Of a DNA stretch of 64,000 nucleotides, positions 12,202 through 24,687 are shown in pieces. This stretch comes from Paramecium pentaurelia (taxonomy: Eukaryota; Ciliophora; Oligohymenophorea; Peniculida; Parameciidae): the NCBI GenBank assembly GCA_905183005.1, contig CAJJDO010000085.1, positions 252,470 through 316,469 on the forward strand, written 5' to 3'. Position numbers and translations under genes: made by a program. Positions within the stretch are counted from its first letter, which is position 1. Each line of letters begins with the position of its first letter. A model generated the notes under the pieces. The model did not search any database. It saw nothing but the letters and a program-made list of their open reading frames with translations, and had not been told where the DNA came from.

Positions 12202-13189
12202 ATGGAAGAGAGAATAGTTATTGAAAATAAATATGAATATTGGAAACATTAGAGATTAGTGATAGCAGCATTTACAGAAATATATTTAGGGAAAAATATA
12301 TCAACACAAGAAGATTTAGCATTTAAAATTATCAAAAAATCTAATTATAAGTAAAATGTTATTCTATTAACTAAGTGAGGCAATATATTAATTTACTAAG
12401 AAGTAAGGGAAAATACTTATGGTATTAGCAGAAGCTTCTAAAATAGATATTTGCCCATTTATCGTTAAAATTTAGGAATGTTTAGAATTATCAAATAATC
12501 TTATATATATAGTGATGGAATATTGTAATTAAGGTTCTTTAAGTAATTATATATAAAAAGAAAAATAACTCTAAGAAAATGAAGCCTTATACATAATGTA
12601 TTAATTATTATAAGCACTTGTTTTAATGGCTAAAAATAATATTGTTCATAGAAATATTAAACCTCAAAATATTTTTATAAAGGATGGAGTTTATAAATTA
12701 GGAGGTTTTGGAATGGCTGAATAAAATTCAAAGTATGAAATTAAGGCAGGAACTTTACTATATATGGCTCCTGAAATTTTTACAGATGACTCATATGATT
12801 AAAAAGTAGATGTTTGGTCCTTAGGATTGGTTATACATGAAATACTTTTTGGAGAATTATATTTTTAAGGAATAAACAAAGAAAATATCCAATTGAATAT
12901 TTTAACTAAGTAATATGATTTGGATGGTAAAAAATATGCAATTTCAAATGAATTTAAGGATTTGTTGAGATAGATGATTCACAAAGATCCTAAATAAGTA
13001 AATTATCATAATGTATTATTTTAGAGATTAACAGCAGAAGATGCACTTAAATTTGAGATATTTAATTAATTTAGAACAGATCCAAGATATATTAAAATTA
13101 TGGAGAATGAGAAATTATTTGAAGCAGATAGATTATAAAAATATAATTAATAAAACTAAATTGAGGAAGATTAGATATAAAAATAATGA
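12202..13189 (+). CDS. Predicted pseudokinase (protein kinase fold)
   Basis: A single kinase domain of about 310 codons. The ATP-anchoring lysine is present in DLAFKIIKK, the hinge reads IVMEYCNQGSL, and the activation-segment end GTLLYMAPEIF and DVWSLGLVIHEILFG are normal. The catalytic loop reads HRNIKPQN, so the proton-acceptor aspartate of HRD is asparagine. The metal-binding DFG is replaced by GGFG. Both essential aspartates are therefore gone, which predicts little or no phosphotransfer. Introns: about 12352-12376 and 12998-13024 (27 nt); the latter joins HKDPKQ to RLTAEDALKF, the usual subdomain XI. A charged Gln-rich tail ends at TGA 13187-13189. It is likely a scaffold or allosteric partner; the partner is unknown. 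Confidence 0.85.
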
Positions 13190-13429
13190 AAAAGCGAAAT
13201 AAAGAATTATATTTGAATCTTAGTCGTTTCAACTCATTTAATAAGAGAATTGATTATAATAGAATTAATTTCAAAAAATTTTATCTTTTTTAAAAAATAT
13301 TAGGAAATTCATGAAAACTTTTATCCTAATTAAATTGAGGGAATTAAAATTGTATACATTGATGATTAAATTCTATATCATATAATAATTATTAATATAA
13401 TAATACTAATTTTACTATTTAATATAAAC

Positions 13430-14519
13430 TCAAAATGAATTTCCTTAGTCTTTATTTAATGGTCCTTTGATGTAATGTCTTGGTGGCCAATAGATTGGAT
13501 TGTAGTGTGACTTTTGTCTATAATTTTCTTCAACGAATTACACGATTAAGAATATACAAATGAATAATGTAAGATATACTAATCTTTCAACAAATCTAAT
13601 GATTTATTAATAAATTACGGGTCTATTTATTGATGTTTGACTAATACTTTAAGTTTCAATATTAAAACCATAGTCAATCCAACAAATGTCATTCCAAGAC
13701 TCAGGAACAATCCTTCAAACCCTAGTTATTATCTACCACTATTGGTCTTCCATTATAAACCTCCTTTGTTATTTTATGTAAAGAATGGAACATTATGAAT
13801 AATATTATAGACAACTCCAGCCAAACAAATAATGAATATGATTATAGATCCTATAAACCACAATTTTGGATTTAGAAATAATGGTCTAGCTATAATGAAT
13901 ACTAGAGCTCCAAATGTTAAAGCTCCAAGAAGGACACCTATAACAGTAAGTGCTTCAGAAGTTGAAGCCTTGTAATCAACTTATCTTCCAGTCCTCTTGT
14001 TTATGAATTCGAGGAATTTATGAGCTGTTACTGTACCATCAGTATAGGAAATAGTCCATTTCATGTCTCTTAAATATCTTTCTCTTTCATCTTAGGGGAC
14101 AAATACTATATGAGGTTATGAGACAAATAAATTTGGAGCTGAAATAAATCCAAGTTATTCGAAGACTTGCTTATTTTTATCATTGAATGTCATTGTGGCA
14201 AAGAAGACAGCCCTTTTGGATTCACTTTTATATAATGCTCCTGAATCAGCATAAAATTTGGCTACTTTTTGATAATGTTCATTAAGATCATTGCAAAGTT
14301 TGCAGCTGGGAGCAACAAAGTATATAACAATATCATATGGACGTGGAAATTCCATGGTGTAGTAACTTGAATATGAATATAATATAATTACAAATATCCA
14401 GTTGAATTTAATTCAATTATTCCATCTCTCAATTACATTTCTCTTAATTCATTTGTTTTTTATGAAGCCAGAGAATCTGCATTAATTAAATTGGCCAAGA
14501 ATAATAAAATTATAATCAT
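13430..14519 (-). CDS. Oligosaccharyltransferase OST3/OST6-type subunit (TUSC3/MagT1 family)
   Basis: The N-terminus is a signal peptide (MIIILLFLANLINADS). A thioredoxin-like luminal domain follows with a redox CKLC motif in FVAPSCKLCNDL. Four hydrophobic segments come next (VIGVLLGALTFGALVFII; LWFIGSIIIFIICLAGVV; GLFLSLGMTFVGLTMVLI; and a last one). The tail ends HYNPIYWPPRHYIKGP, close to the family's conserved end. These proteins sit in the ER membrane beside the oligosaccharyltransferase and use the CXXC to hold cysteine-containing substrates during N-glycosylation. An intron of 26 nt at 14366-14391 joins the signal-peptide exon to TMEFPRPYDIVIYF. Start 14519 is chosen because it alone supplies a signal peptide. 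Stop 13430-13432. Confidence 0.88.
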
Positions 14520-15020
14520 TATTATTTTAATTATTATTTGTTTAGATTTGATTAATTAGTATTGATTATATTATTTATCATCTTATCATCTCTTAAATAA
14601 AAATAATGTCTCTCACTCTTTTTATGAACCATATTTTACTATTTAATTTGAACAACAGCTTTTTTTATCCAAAGTTACAATAAATTAAATAATGATTCTG
14701 TTATAGATGTATTAGTATCATTTTATATGAAATGAATTGATTAATTCTTTTATTCTCTATTTCTATTTCTATTCCAAAATGTTTTTACAAATTCATTATT
14801 TTTGTCTCTCCATTAAAACCTATTTATTTAATAACTCATTAAAGTTCTTTAAATATTGATCAAACATATAGAATTTGATTTATTTATTGTCTTTTTTATT
14901 TGATGTGTTTGATTATATATCATCTTTTATGAAATCCTCATTATTATAGAATAGATACAAAAGAGTACTAAAATTTTACATTATTTTAATTGTCTCTTTA
15001 TAATAATTTTAATTAACCAT
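14516..15020 (-). CDS. Hypothetical small protein (model uncertain)
   Basis: A frame starting at ATG 15020 reads NYYKETIKIMQNFSTLL. After a region that needs an unplaced intron it continues TSITESLFNLLQLWIKKAV and HKKSERHYFYLRDD. The last part weakly resembles histone-fold proteins of the TAF13 type, which carry a similar ...RKD segment at the end of the fold, but this is only an impression. In the frame I follow, the stop would overlap the start of the OST3/OST6-like gene by 4 nt (ATGA), which is improbable for a nuclear gene. The real 3' end is therefore probably different. Confidence 0.3.
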
Positions 15021-15109
15021 CACATTTTTTTTTTAAATATTCTGTTAATTTAACAAATCAATAAATACATAAAATTAATAGTATATTAAGAATAATCATA
15101 AACAATTAA

Positions 15110-15985
15110 TCATAAGTTTTATAGTAGTTCTTCAATATCATCTATGGCTATTTGTTTAAGCATTTTTTTTTAATTCATCTTTTCTTATCTTTCTCTTTTT
15201 TAACAATTTAATTTCGGTTAAATTTTTTTTATATTCTGATAACATTATGATTTAATTAATACCTTGACTTTTGTGATTTTATTTATGGAACTTTAACCTT
15301 TGATAAGTCCAATTAATTGGATTATCTCATTCCATCCTTAATTTTATGGATCAAAGAATTTCAACTTGTTTAAATTCTATTCATCCTTCACTATCTATTA
15401 ATCAATATTGTTAGATAATGATTCTTCCTCTGATATTTGACTCTCTGTCTAACTTTAATGTGATTCTGATTCACTTTATTCGATTGATAACAATTTCATG
15501 CAGAAATGATTAGCTTTTCTGTCTGTAAATTTTATTTATTTATTTTTTCTTTTAGAATTTCCTAATAAATTGTTAAGATTCAGTATTATTGTTATTTAAT
15601 AATCTCAATCTATCCCATTTTATTTCAAATGTCTATAATATTAATCTCAATATTCACAATACTAATACAAAAACTCAGTTCAATCTATATTTTATACTAT
15701 ATTGTATAACTTTTGTTCCTCTCATCAGATCTTAATTATTTTTGGTATAATTGTTATAGTTATCTATCTTCTCTTCATAACCATTTATATAAATAAATCA
15801 AATGCTGAATTAACAGCCTAAAATTTTTGTCATTTTTTCTACTTGCTGAATGAATCTTAGTAATCTATTTAGTTCTTATATTATTTTTATTATTTTATTG
15901 TTGTAATCAAAGAATCTAACAATGTTTTCATTAATAACATTGTTGGCTTTTAATTACTTAATACATGATTATCATGATCGGACAT
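15110..15985 (-). CDS. Hypothetical acidic/serine-rich protein (model uncertain)
   Basis: The downstream half is convincingly coding: FTDRKANHFCMKLLSIE, an acidic SESESHQSQTESQISEEES stretch, then FFDPQNQGWNEIIQLIGLI. A basic C-terminus and TGA 15110-15112 follow a 27-nt intron near 15249-15275. The upstream half starts plausibly at ATG 15985 (MSDHDNHVLSNQKPT), but I could not join the exons between about 15450 and 15850 without guessing. No domain recognised. Confidence 0.4.
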
Positions 15986-16515
15986 TCTAATCTCCTAGAA
16001 ACTATTATTTCTATCCTAATTTTGTTAGATTATTCAATGAAGGAATACGAATCTATATTTATTAAATAAAATGACTACGAGTTCATTTCTTAACTATGAA
16101 AAATAATAATTTTATATATTTTTTAATCCCATTCTTAAAGCAAGAATTTTTTACTTTAGTGAAAAAATTAAATTAATATTAAGAATTAATTATTATTTGC
16201 AAATTATCATTATTTTACTATTTTTAATCTCATAATTATTATGATTGTAATTATGTTTAGATAATCATTAACTCTTTCATTAATCTAGATTTGTAAACAT
16301 TTCAAATATTTTATACTATTATATATGTATTAAATATTTTTGTAAATAAATACTATATAATGATAGTTAAATAGATAAATACAAATTAAAATTGATTATG
16401 AAATTTAATTCATAACTGACAATTTAATAAACTTAATTATTCTAATATTAATTTAAATATTATTATAAAGAACTTTATAAAATAATTATAAATTGTTATT
16501 TTAAACTAATATTTT
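15986..16515. other. AT-rich stretch without recognised genes
   Basis: About 530 nt between two minus-strand genes. Composition is extremely AT-rich with short A and T runs and no protein-like frame on either strand. It likely holds the 3' untranslated end of the EF-hand gene's neighbour and the promoter of the gene to its left. Confidence 0.45.
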
Positions 16516-17064
16516 TCATAAGCTTTTTAAGACAAATTATTCAAATTCTTAAAGAGATATAAAACCATCTTTATTAGTATCAGCTGCATCTAACCAAGTT
16601 TAAATATCTTTATATGTTGGTTAAGCTAATCCCATAGATCTGTATGCTTCTGCTACCATTTTTTGTATTTCCTAAACATTCAAGAAGCCAGAATTATCAG
16701 TATCATATTTTCTAAATACTCTTCTAGCAACATCTATTCTAGGATCTTATGGTTTATTAATTTATTATCTTTATTATTATGAAAATTAAGGACATAAATA
16801 TTTTATGCATAATTCTTCTATGTCTTAATATGTAACTTTGCCATCTCCATTTCTATCCATTACTTTTGAATAACTATCAATATCTCCTCTTGTTGGTTAA
16901 AAACTTCTGTTAAATGATTTATATGCATCAACTATCATAGGTATAGTCTCAGTTGTATCAATGACTCCATTTCTATCTCTATCATATGTCTCAAACAATT
17001 TCTTTGCTACTAATTTGGCACTTTCTAAATCACTCATACTTGCTGAACCAATTCGATAATCCAT
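16516..17064 (-). CDS. Four EF-hand calcium-binding protein (PCBP/TCBP-25-like)
   Basis: An intronless 182-residue protein with four EF-hands. The loops read DRDRNGVIDTTE, DRNGDGKVTYQD, DTDNSGFLNVQE and DTNKDGFISLQE. All four carry acidic or amide ligands at the expected places, so all should bind calcium. A Gln-rich linker (QFSQQQRQQINKPQ) separates the two lobes. Length and layout match the 23-25 kDa calcium-binding proteins described from Tetrahymena and Paramecium (TCBP/PCBP-25). Start ATG 17064; stop TGA 16516-16518. It lies head to head with the GLTP-like gene with only 36 nt between starts. Likely a cytosolic or cortical calcium sensor. Confidence 0.9.
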
Positions 17065-17100
17065 TAATTCAAAATTAAATAATTAGTTTATTAAATAATC

Positions 17101-17835
17101 ATGGATTAAAACGATAGATATGATAATGAGAGAATTATAAAATTGTTAACAGAAGCTAATCAATTTTTTGAATAGAATAGAGATTATCCTCCTCATTAAA
17201 TAGGTGAATTTTTAATTGAATTTTGCAAATTATTCAAACAATTAGGAAAATTATTATATTTTGCATTTTCAGATGTTATTGAAAAAGCATAAGTCATTAA
17301 AGATAGAGGAAATGAATATAATGAATAAACTAAAGGAATCTTTGGAATTATATAAATAGAGAAATAGAAAGGATTAATGGAATTAAATGGAGAAAATAAT
17401 AAAGAGATCTTAAAAAATAAAGTAAAATAAATCTATTAAATTATAAATAGACTTTAGCTAATTATTAATCTATGGCTAGAACAATGTTGAGAATAATTAG
17501 ATTCTTTAATTATTTAAAGATTATGTTTATTGATGTTGATACAAATAAAAATAAAAAGTTTTCAGATATTTGTTCTGATGCATACAATGAAGCTTTGGCA
17601 CCTTACCATACGTAATTAATCCATATATCTTTCTAGATTTATGGTAAGGAATGCTGCCAAAGCTGCATGGTTGGCTGCTCCAAATAGAACTAAAGTTTTT
17701 GAAACTTTTGTAGGACCTAATCAGACTGATGAAGTAGCATATACAGCAATAAAAAAATTTGTGAATGCTCTAGAACCTATTAGACTAAACTTTTGGGATT
17801 ATTATAATACAAATAAATTAACAAATTTACCATGA
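17101..17835 (+). CDS. Glycolipid transfer protein (GLTP) domain protein
   Basis: About 225 residues. The C-terminal two thirds match the GLTP fold: TMLRIIRFFNYLKIMF, then AYNEALAPYHTFMVRNAAKA with the conserved His of the headgroup site, then AAPNRTKVFETFVG. Two introns are needed: one of 29 nt (about 17421-17449) and one of 25 nt (about 17614-17638) that joins YHT to FMVRNAAK. GLTP proteins move glycosphingolipids or ceramide-1-phosphate between membranes in the cytosol. I cannot tell which lipid from the sequence. The N-terminus (DQNDRYDNERIIKLLTEANQ) is ordinary for the family. Stop TGA 17833-17835, 23 nt from the converging carrier gene. Confidence 0.85.
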
Positions 17836-17858
17836 GAATATCATATACATAAAATTAA

Positions 17859-18794
17859 TCATATATTTTTAATTCCACATATTGTACGCAATTATTCCCA
17901 AACAATAAGTTATATAATATTAAACGGTCCAAATCTTAACCATTAAGGATAGAAACCTTTATAAAATGCACGTAAGCCTTCTTATTTAAATGTCTTGATT
18001 GCACAATCCATCAATCCATTATAAACTTTATGTCCAGAATCTTAAGACATGATTCTTGTTTTAATTAAATCCATAGGTGCAGTTGTAATAGATATGATTA
18101 ATCCTATATATATATATAATATTTGAATACCTGTAGCAAATGAGCATACAAACTAAAGACTGAATCCTTCCTTAAATTAAAAATGGTCCTTTAACCATTA
18201 TTTAGTTTAATCATATGTGGCCATTTTAGTTCCTGTAAGAATTGCTCCTCTAATTAAATTAGGCATAGTGCCCTTATAAAAACCTAAAATTCCTTCATGA
18301 TTTAATATATGTGTAATTTCAGCAAATACTGATTAATGATGGCTAGATATAGTTTACAATCTAATTTTTAAACTAATAAATAATATTATTAATTTTTACA
18401 CATCACATGGATTTGCAACAATAGCTCCAGTTGATCCAGACATTAAACCTGCAAAAAACTTAACTCCTATGGTTGTCTTTTCTCCATCTTAGGATATCAT
18501 ATGCTTAAATGGTTCATACAAACCAAGTCTCAATGTTGAATAAGTAGCTTCTCTTACTAATGATGCTGATAATCCTTTATATAATGCACGTAATCCTTCT
18601 TCTTTATATATTACTTATGATCCTCTTAAGATATTGATATATTTTTTGACAACAGATTTTGCTTCACCTTCCTTCTACAATCTCACTTTAACTGTGTCAA
18701 GTGGATAAGTAGATCCACCTGCAACTATCGAAGCTATTCCAGCTAAAAACATTCTTAAAATTGGTTTATTTTCTTCTGGAGCTATAGAATTCAT
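17859..18794 (-). CDS. Mitochondrial carrier (SLC25) family protein
   Basis: About 290 residues with three carrier repeats. The signature PX[D/E]XX[K/R] appears as YPLDTVKVRLQ, NPCDVLKIRLQ and APMDLIKTRIM. Each is followed by the typical glycine/charged segment (EEGLRALYKGLSASLVREA; FYKGTMPNLIRGA; EGLRAFYKGFYPQWLRFGP). Such proteins form a six-helix barrel in the inner mitochondrial membrane. The repeat signatures and RLQ after the second match resemble the uncoupling-protein/dicarboxylate-oxoglutarate branch more than the ADP/ATP carriers. The substrate cannot be fixed. Introns of 27 nt (about 18378-18404) and 26-27 nt (about 18112) interrupt the second and third repeats. Start 18794, stop 17859-17861. 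Confidence 0.9.
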
Positions 18795-18826
18795 TTTATT
18801 TATAAGAATTAAATAATCAATAATTA

Positions 18827-20270
18827 TCATTATATCTTTTAATTATCAGATTCAAAAAATACTGGTTTTTTGATAGGAAGTGGTGTTAATTTGTTTGTTT
18901 TAAGACTTTTTTTCTTTCCAAATATTTAAGGGGTAGTTAATTATTAATCATTTTCAGATACGCATAATTTACTAATTGACAATTTAGTATTCGGTATAAT
19001 TAAATTATTACTTTAAACAACACTATTTTATTTAGCTAGTGATATTTAAGAATTAACTAAACTTGATCTCATAACTTCACTTTATCTTTCATATGAATCT
19101 ACAGAATTTTTATAATAAAATAACAAATATGCATCACTACTTTAAACTTCTTTTTCTTTAATTTCTTTAATTATTATGTCATCAAAATTATACCATTTCT
19201 ATGTATCTTTATTTTTACAAATTGATGTATAATGACCTGAATGCAATGTACCACTATGATTAATAACTCCATATAAATCATAAGTGGCTTATTCTTATTC
19301 TGAATAATTGCTTAAATCTAAATTATACATTGGAAATTTTATTAATTATCTTAATTTACAACGATAATTTGATGTAAATTTAAATCGTTTTAGATGAATC
19401 ACTAAGATATTTGGTAATTTCCATAATTTTATTCCTTTTTTACTTTTCTAAACAGATTTACATTTTGAACAATACCATTAATTTGCTTCATCTAATTCCT
19501 CTTCTTTCAAATATTCTGATATACATTATATTAATTCAGCATCTTATTAGATAGGTAAGCTTAAATACATAAATGTTTCAAATTTATATGATTTTGTATT
19601 ACATACCATACATTATAGCATATTTCTAGATTAACCTTAAAATAAATCTACAATTATTGATCTATTTCTTTTTAAATAATCTGACCATGCTTTATTTGCT
19701 TATTATTAATTTGGTTGTTAATCAAATGTTTTCTCTTCTATAAATGGCTTAATTTTCACTCTATTTAAATCTTCATGTAACATATCTAATAAGTATGCTA
19801 ATAATTCATGACTATCTTATTGACTATTCATAACAAAAAATGGATTCCATAATTGAATCATAGATATCAATTCTATAGGATTAATACTCTTTTAATATGA
19901 ATCTTTCCAAAGTGAACATATTAATCTAGCATAAGCATTTGTTATTTGACCTCTGCTTGATAATGGGTTCTATACATTCAATTCATGATTGTGAAGATTC
20001 TATTAAAAATATTCTGTAAGTGGTTATGTATTCGATAGGCATTAAATAGCCTTAAATTAAAATCAAAGTATCTACAGCATTAATATAACAAGTATTTCCT
20101 AAATTTTATAACCCTATTAAACCACATGATTTATTTTAAGGTAATCGTTTAAATTTATTTGGAATCTTAGCATAATTAATTGTTAAAACAACACTGTTTT
20201 CCATATTCAAAGGATGAACTCTTCTTACTGAACTCTCACTGACAGCTTCTTTGCTAGTACACAATCCCAT
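18827..20270 (-). CDS. Ubiquitin-specific protease (USP/UCH family)
   Basis: About 470 residues. The Cys box reads GLQNLGNTCYINAAIQCLSN with the catalytic Cys. The His box reads YGVINHSGTLHSGHYTS with the catalytic His, and DAYLLFYYK follows. Between them are two CXXC pairs (CMVC and CSKC) forming the zinc-binding insert common in USPs. The N-terminus is MGLCTSKE, with Gly2 and Cys4 in position for myristoylation and palmitoylation, so membrane attachment is likely. A 25-nt intron at about 20056-20080 splits the Cys box. The C-terminal 80 residues are polar and probably disordered. The enzyme should cleave ubiquitin chains; the substrate is unknown. Stop TGA 18827-18829. Confidence 0.92.
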
Positions 20271-20672
20271 TTATATAATTATAATTAATATTTTTATATA
20301 TACGTTTATTAATGTTTTTTATTGAAAAATTTATATATTCTTTTTTTAATTGTAAAAATGGTTACAATTTAAATATTATCAACAAAGAATATCAAATTAT
20401 TTAATATTGTTAAAGAATTTCTATTTTCTTTATCTGATTTTAAATATTATTCAATTCAAATGGTAAAAGTAATATATATATTAATTATATAAATATTTTA
20501 ATATGAATAAAAAAAGAAAGAAAATAGAAATATTTATAACATAAATATTTGGATTAATAATTATTATAGACTTAATAAATATGTAAAAATTTGATTTATT
20601 AATATTATATAAAATTTAGATATGAATATATATATATTAATGAATTATTTTTAATATAACTGAAATTATAAA
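20271..20672. other. AT-rich intergenic stretch
   Basis: About 400 nt between two minus-strand genes, with AT-rich runs and no recognisable gene. It should contain the USP promoter and the 3' end of the OTU-like gene. Confidence 0.5.
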
Positions 20673-21828
20673 TCATTCGTTTATTAATTTTAGATCAACT
20701 GCTTTTCTACTTTTATTATATTTTCCAACATATGTCATTAATTAAAATGAAAATGATGGAGGTTTTTCATTTCCTCTTCCATAATGATTTACTTATGTTT
20801 AAGATCTAAAACATGATCCTAATTTTCTTAAGTCTTCTTTTGTAATTCCTGCTCTTTGTAAATCATCCAAATGAACAAATACATCTGAATTATCAGAATC
20901 CAAAACAATAAATCCATAACTTTTTTATTCATCAAAGAATTTCAATTTTCCTGTTTCTCTAGTTGTTGGAACCTCTAAAATGACAGGCTTATTATTTGGA
21001 GTTGTACTACTTTAATTTGTTCTTATAGAACTACTTTGAATATTTCTCTTTTTATTACTTATCTAATCCTGGTGGATTACTTTTAAGATTACTAATCTAA
21101 ACTTCAGTAGAATCCTCTTCATGTTACTTTTTTTAAATGTTTTCTAATTCAGATTATAGTAAATCTTATTGATCTTTTTTATGTTCAGAATTAGATCGAA
21201 TCTTTTTAGTGGATCTGACATCATTAAATACTTTTTCATTCATCCAAATATCTTATTCAATATTTTTGAATATTTTAGGTATATCAGCCTTTAATCCTAT
21301 TATATTATTTATTTACTAATAGATATATTATTATATTTAATACTTCATAGATTATTTATTAAACTATTGTGGCATGTTAAAGAAATTCTTTTGAATAAAC
21401 ACAATCATAATGATTATTATCATCCCTACATAATTCTATCATTCTTAAATGATGATCATTGTATATTCTACACATTAATCTATTATCTTAAATGTAATAT
21501 AGATTTATTTTAACACGAAACATCATGGATGTTAATTATAAATTGATTTAATCGAAACTTGAAAAACTTGGCTGTTTGCAATAATCATTTCTTAAGGCTT
21601 AATTTGTTTTTAAAATTGATAAACTTTGAGGAATGAGCTAATATTCATTTTCCATTTTACATTTAAAGTTATTTACTTTTCCAAATATTAGACTAACATT
21701 TAACTAATTTATGCATGTTATGAAGTAGTAAAATAAAGAGCATCTGATATAGCTCTAAATAGAGATTATGATCCAATTGGAATTTATTTTCTAAGTAATC
21801 CATTATCTTAAAGAAGCTAATCAATCAT
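20673..21828 (-). CDS. OTU-like domain fused to a cold-shock-like domain
   Basis: The N-terminal part matches OTU deubiquitinase-like domains of the OTUD4/ALG13 group: NGLLRKQIPIGSQSLFRAIS, then DNNHYDCVYSKEF followed by YEVLN. In active enzymes the residue before LFRA is the catalytic Cys (DGSCLFRA); here it is Ser and the preceding Asp is also changed, while the His of HYD is kept. After a charged linker the C-terminus reads TGKLKFFDEQKSYGFIVLD and SDVFVHLDDL, a cold-shock nucleic-acid-binding domain with its KSYGFI and VFVHL motifs. Introns are needed inside the OTU part and in the linker (about 34 nt); their borders are uncertain. Stop TGA 20673-20675. It probably acts as a non-catalytic RNA-associated protein. 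Confidence 0.7.
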
Positions 21829-21896
21829 ATTTAATAATAAAATAATATTTATTTTACAAAATTAAATATATTTATATAAATTCATTTCAATTTAAT

Positions 21897-24687
21897 TTAA
21901 GTATATTTAAGTCATTGGAATCTAAAACATATCCTTATATACTTATATATCCAAATGAAATTCCTGTATATTCAAATTATTCTTATTAATCAATTTCTAA
22001 AAATTTTAGTTAAATTGATTTAGCTAATCTCTGAGTAAATTGATTAAATTTTATAGTAATCTCATAAGTATTTGGATTGACAAATTATAGCCAAATTAAA
22101 GGTTAAAGTTATCCTTTTGGTTCAAAAGTACAATAAATATACTCATTTTAAAATGAATTATCAAATTAAGTTTAATCACTAAAATTCTATAAAAGTGATA
22201 TATTTGTTTAAGCAGGACTATATTAATTTGGATCTTCATTAATTAATTTATATAATTCATCAACTGTTTTTAAATTATATTTTTTATTTTCTTTAATATA
22301 TTAATCTTCACTTGTTATTAATAATATTGTTTTTATTATTTTATCACTAAATGTCTTTCTACAAATTTACACTCCTTAAACCAATGATATTGCTAAAGGT
22401 AAACTAATATATAAATATAAAACGAATACATTTAATGATCATCATCTTTTAAATTGTAATTATCTTAAGAAGTCATTAAAACTATCTAAAGGTTTTTACA
22501 ATATTAATAAAGATAAAGATACTCTAATCCATCAAATATTGTTTAATCTTCAAAATCTTCTAAATATTGAAAACTTAAAAATAAATCATAGATTTTAATC
22601 TTATTAGCACTAATATTAACAGAATTAGAAGTGTAAAATGTTTAACTTAATTCCATTCCCAAAATCTCAATAAATCTTTTTGTATATTAAACTAATGCTT
22701 ATTTTAAGTTAATTGAATCAAAAGCTAAAGTTCCTGAAATAAAAGAATTCTCTAATCTAAGAATACTTACCTATTAACTATCTGTATTCATGAATGATTT
22801 TCCAATCCAAAATCTTAAACTATTATCAGTCAAACCTCCATTAGTTTCAGTTCCCCAAAATGGAATCTCTTATAATGTGATATTACTCAAGGATTTTATT
22901 AAACTCATATATTGATCCTATTATACTTTGATCATCAATTACTAAGGATAATAAATGCTTAATATTAATCTTTGTATTTGTTTATTCTATAATAATTATC
23001 TAATTCAAAATAATTAATACATTAAGTGTTTGGATAATGTTAATTTAGAATATATTTCACTAATATTCAAGAATTTCAAAATTTAAGCAATTACATTTAT
23101 AGGCAATAATTCCATTATTATTAAATAATATATTATTATAAATTTCAACTTTGATTTTCTATAATTAATTTATATCTTTAAATAAATGATTTAGATAGAA
23201 GATTCTAAAATGAATGAAATAAGTTACCCATTCATTGTTAAGAACTTAAAAATACTTTTTTTTTTTAATTAATCACTAAAACTTTCTTATCCATTTTTTA
23301 CATTATTGATTTATGTAATACATCTATTAAGTTATTAGATTTAGATCTTTAAATTCAATAATAATAATTATTATCTTTTAAAATGAATGTATTTTATAAT
23401 TTCTTAATGTAAATTTTAGTAAATTATATTCAATTCAATTAAATAAAATAATATTGTATTCAATTTTTCAAAATTTTATCCTTTAATAATATTACATTTC
23501 TATTGAGTTCTTAAAATATAGGGTTAACAATCCCTTTTTATGATGTATTTATTTCATCTAAAACTTTTTATTACAATATTAATTCTTCTTTTAAATTATT
23601 ATTTTATCTCAATAATCTTTAATTTTCCAAAACTTATGATGTGTATTAAGTTGATAAATCACATAATTACTATATTATTTTAATGATATATACTTATTCT
23701 ATTTATTTAATTGAATCAATAATGATTTACTAATTATTATTTGGTTATGCTTATTAATTTTCATGAAAAGTTGATTAATATGAAAGTTATGTCTTTTCTA
23801 ATTATAATTATTCAATTATAGTTAATTTAGTCTTATATTCTTTTTTGAATTCTTTAGTATCTTATTCATATGCTATAATAAGAGTTGCTTAATCTTTAAT
23901 TTTTTATTCATATTCATGTACTTACTTATAAAGGGTTATAATTTGATTGTTTAAATTTTAAATTTATTTATCTTTTTCAAAACCTAAATTATTTAGTCTT
24001 TCATTCTCTTCAACTACTTTCATTATTTATGATTCCTATAATAATATTAAATATTACCATTTAATCAATTGCATTTATTCTTTCATCTTCTTCACATGCT
24101 TATTTATATTTTAATTTCCATTCATTAATTTCTTCACTTTATTAATCAATAACACTTTCTAATCTTTCAATTCTTGCTTTTAGACTAAGTAGATTGTATT
24201 AATCAGTTTAAACCAATTAAAATTATTGTTAATTCTTTAATTTTTCTATGATTGTAACTAATTCTTATTTCTCTTTAAATAATCTTTAAATGAGTTCATT
24301 TAACTTTTTATTTTCTTGAATAACAAAAGAATTTGAGTTATCTTAAGAACTTGATTCAGTACATATTCTCCTTCCAATTGAATTATTTTCTTTGTTATGT
24401 GTGATAAGTGGACTATCTGAAGTCAAGATATTTTTAGAGTTACTTCTTCTAAAACTATTATCATTAAGTTAAGATGGAATATTTAATAATTTAACACCCT
24501 TAGCCAATGAAATCTTTTATGGTGTTGAAGGATCTTAATCATTGATCATTTGATTATATTATAAGGGAAATTATAATTATTAAGATGAAAGAGACTTAGA
24601 GGTTAGAGTTTTCTGATGGATATGTTAGTAGATTTTTTATGGTTATTATTTGTATGTCTATTTTGGTGTATGATAAGTATTAAGCAT
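21897..24687 (-). CDS. Large coiled-coil protein, family unknown
   Basis: The start at 24687 gives MLNTYHTPKQTYKQQPQ, a polar Ser/Gln/Asn-rich N-terminus of about 130 residues. A long coiled coil follows (ENKKLNELIQRLFKEKQELV; LKARIERLESVIDQQSEEIN; RLNNLGFEKDKQIQ). The C-terminal third looks globular (GGLTDNSLRFWIGKSFMN; EPKGQLQPLIWLQ; TGISFGYISIQGYV) and ends at TGA 21897-21899. An intron of 22 nt lies near 24047-24068; more exist further down but were not all placed. The architecture (disordered head, coiled coil, globular tail) suits a cytoskeletal or basal-body structural protein, but I recognise no domain and infer no function. Confidence 0.65.

Noticed and set aside
14516..14519. A 4-nt ATGA overlap between two minus-strand genes
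   Set aside because: Overlapping start and stop is a bacterial-type arrangement. The upstream model has an unresolved intron, so its stop is probably wrong.
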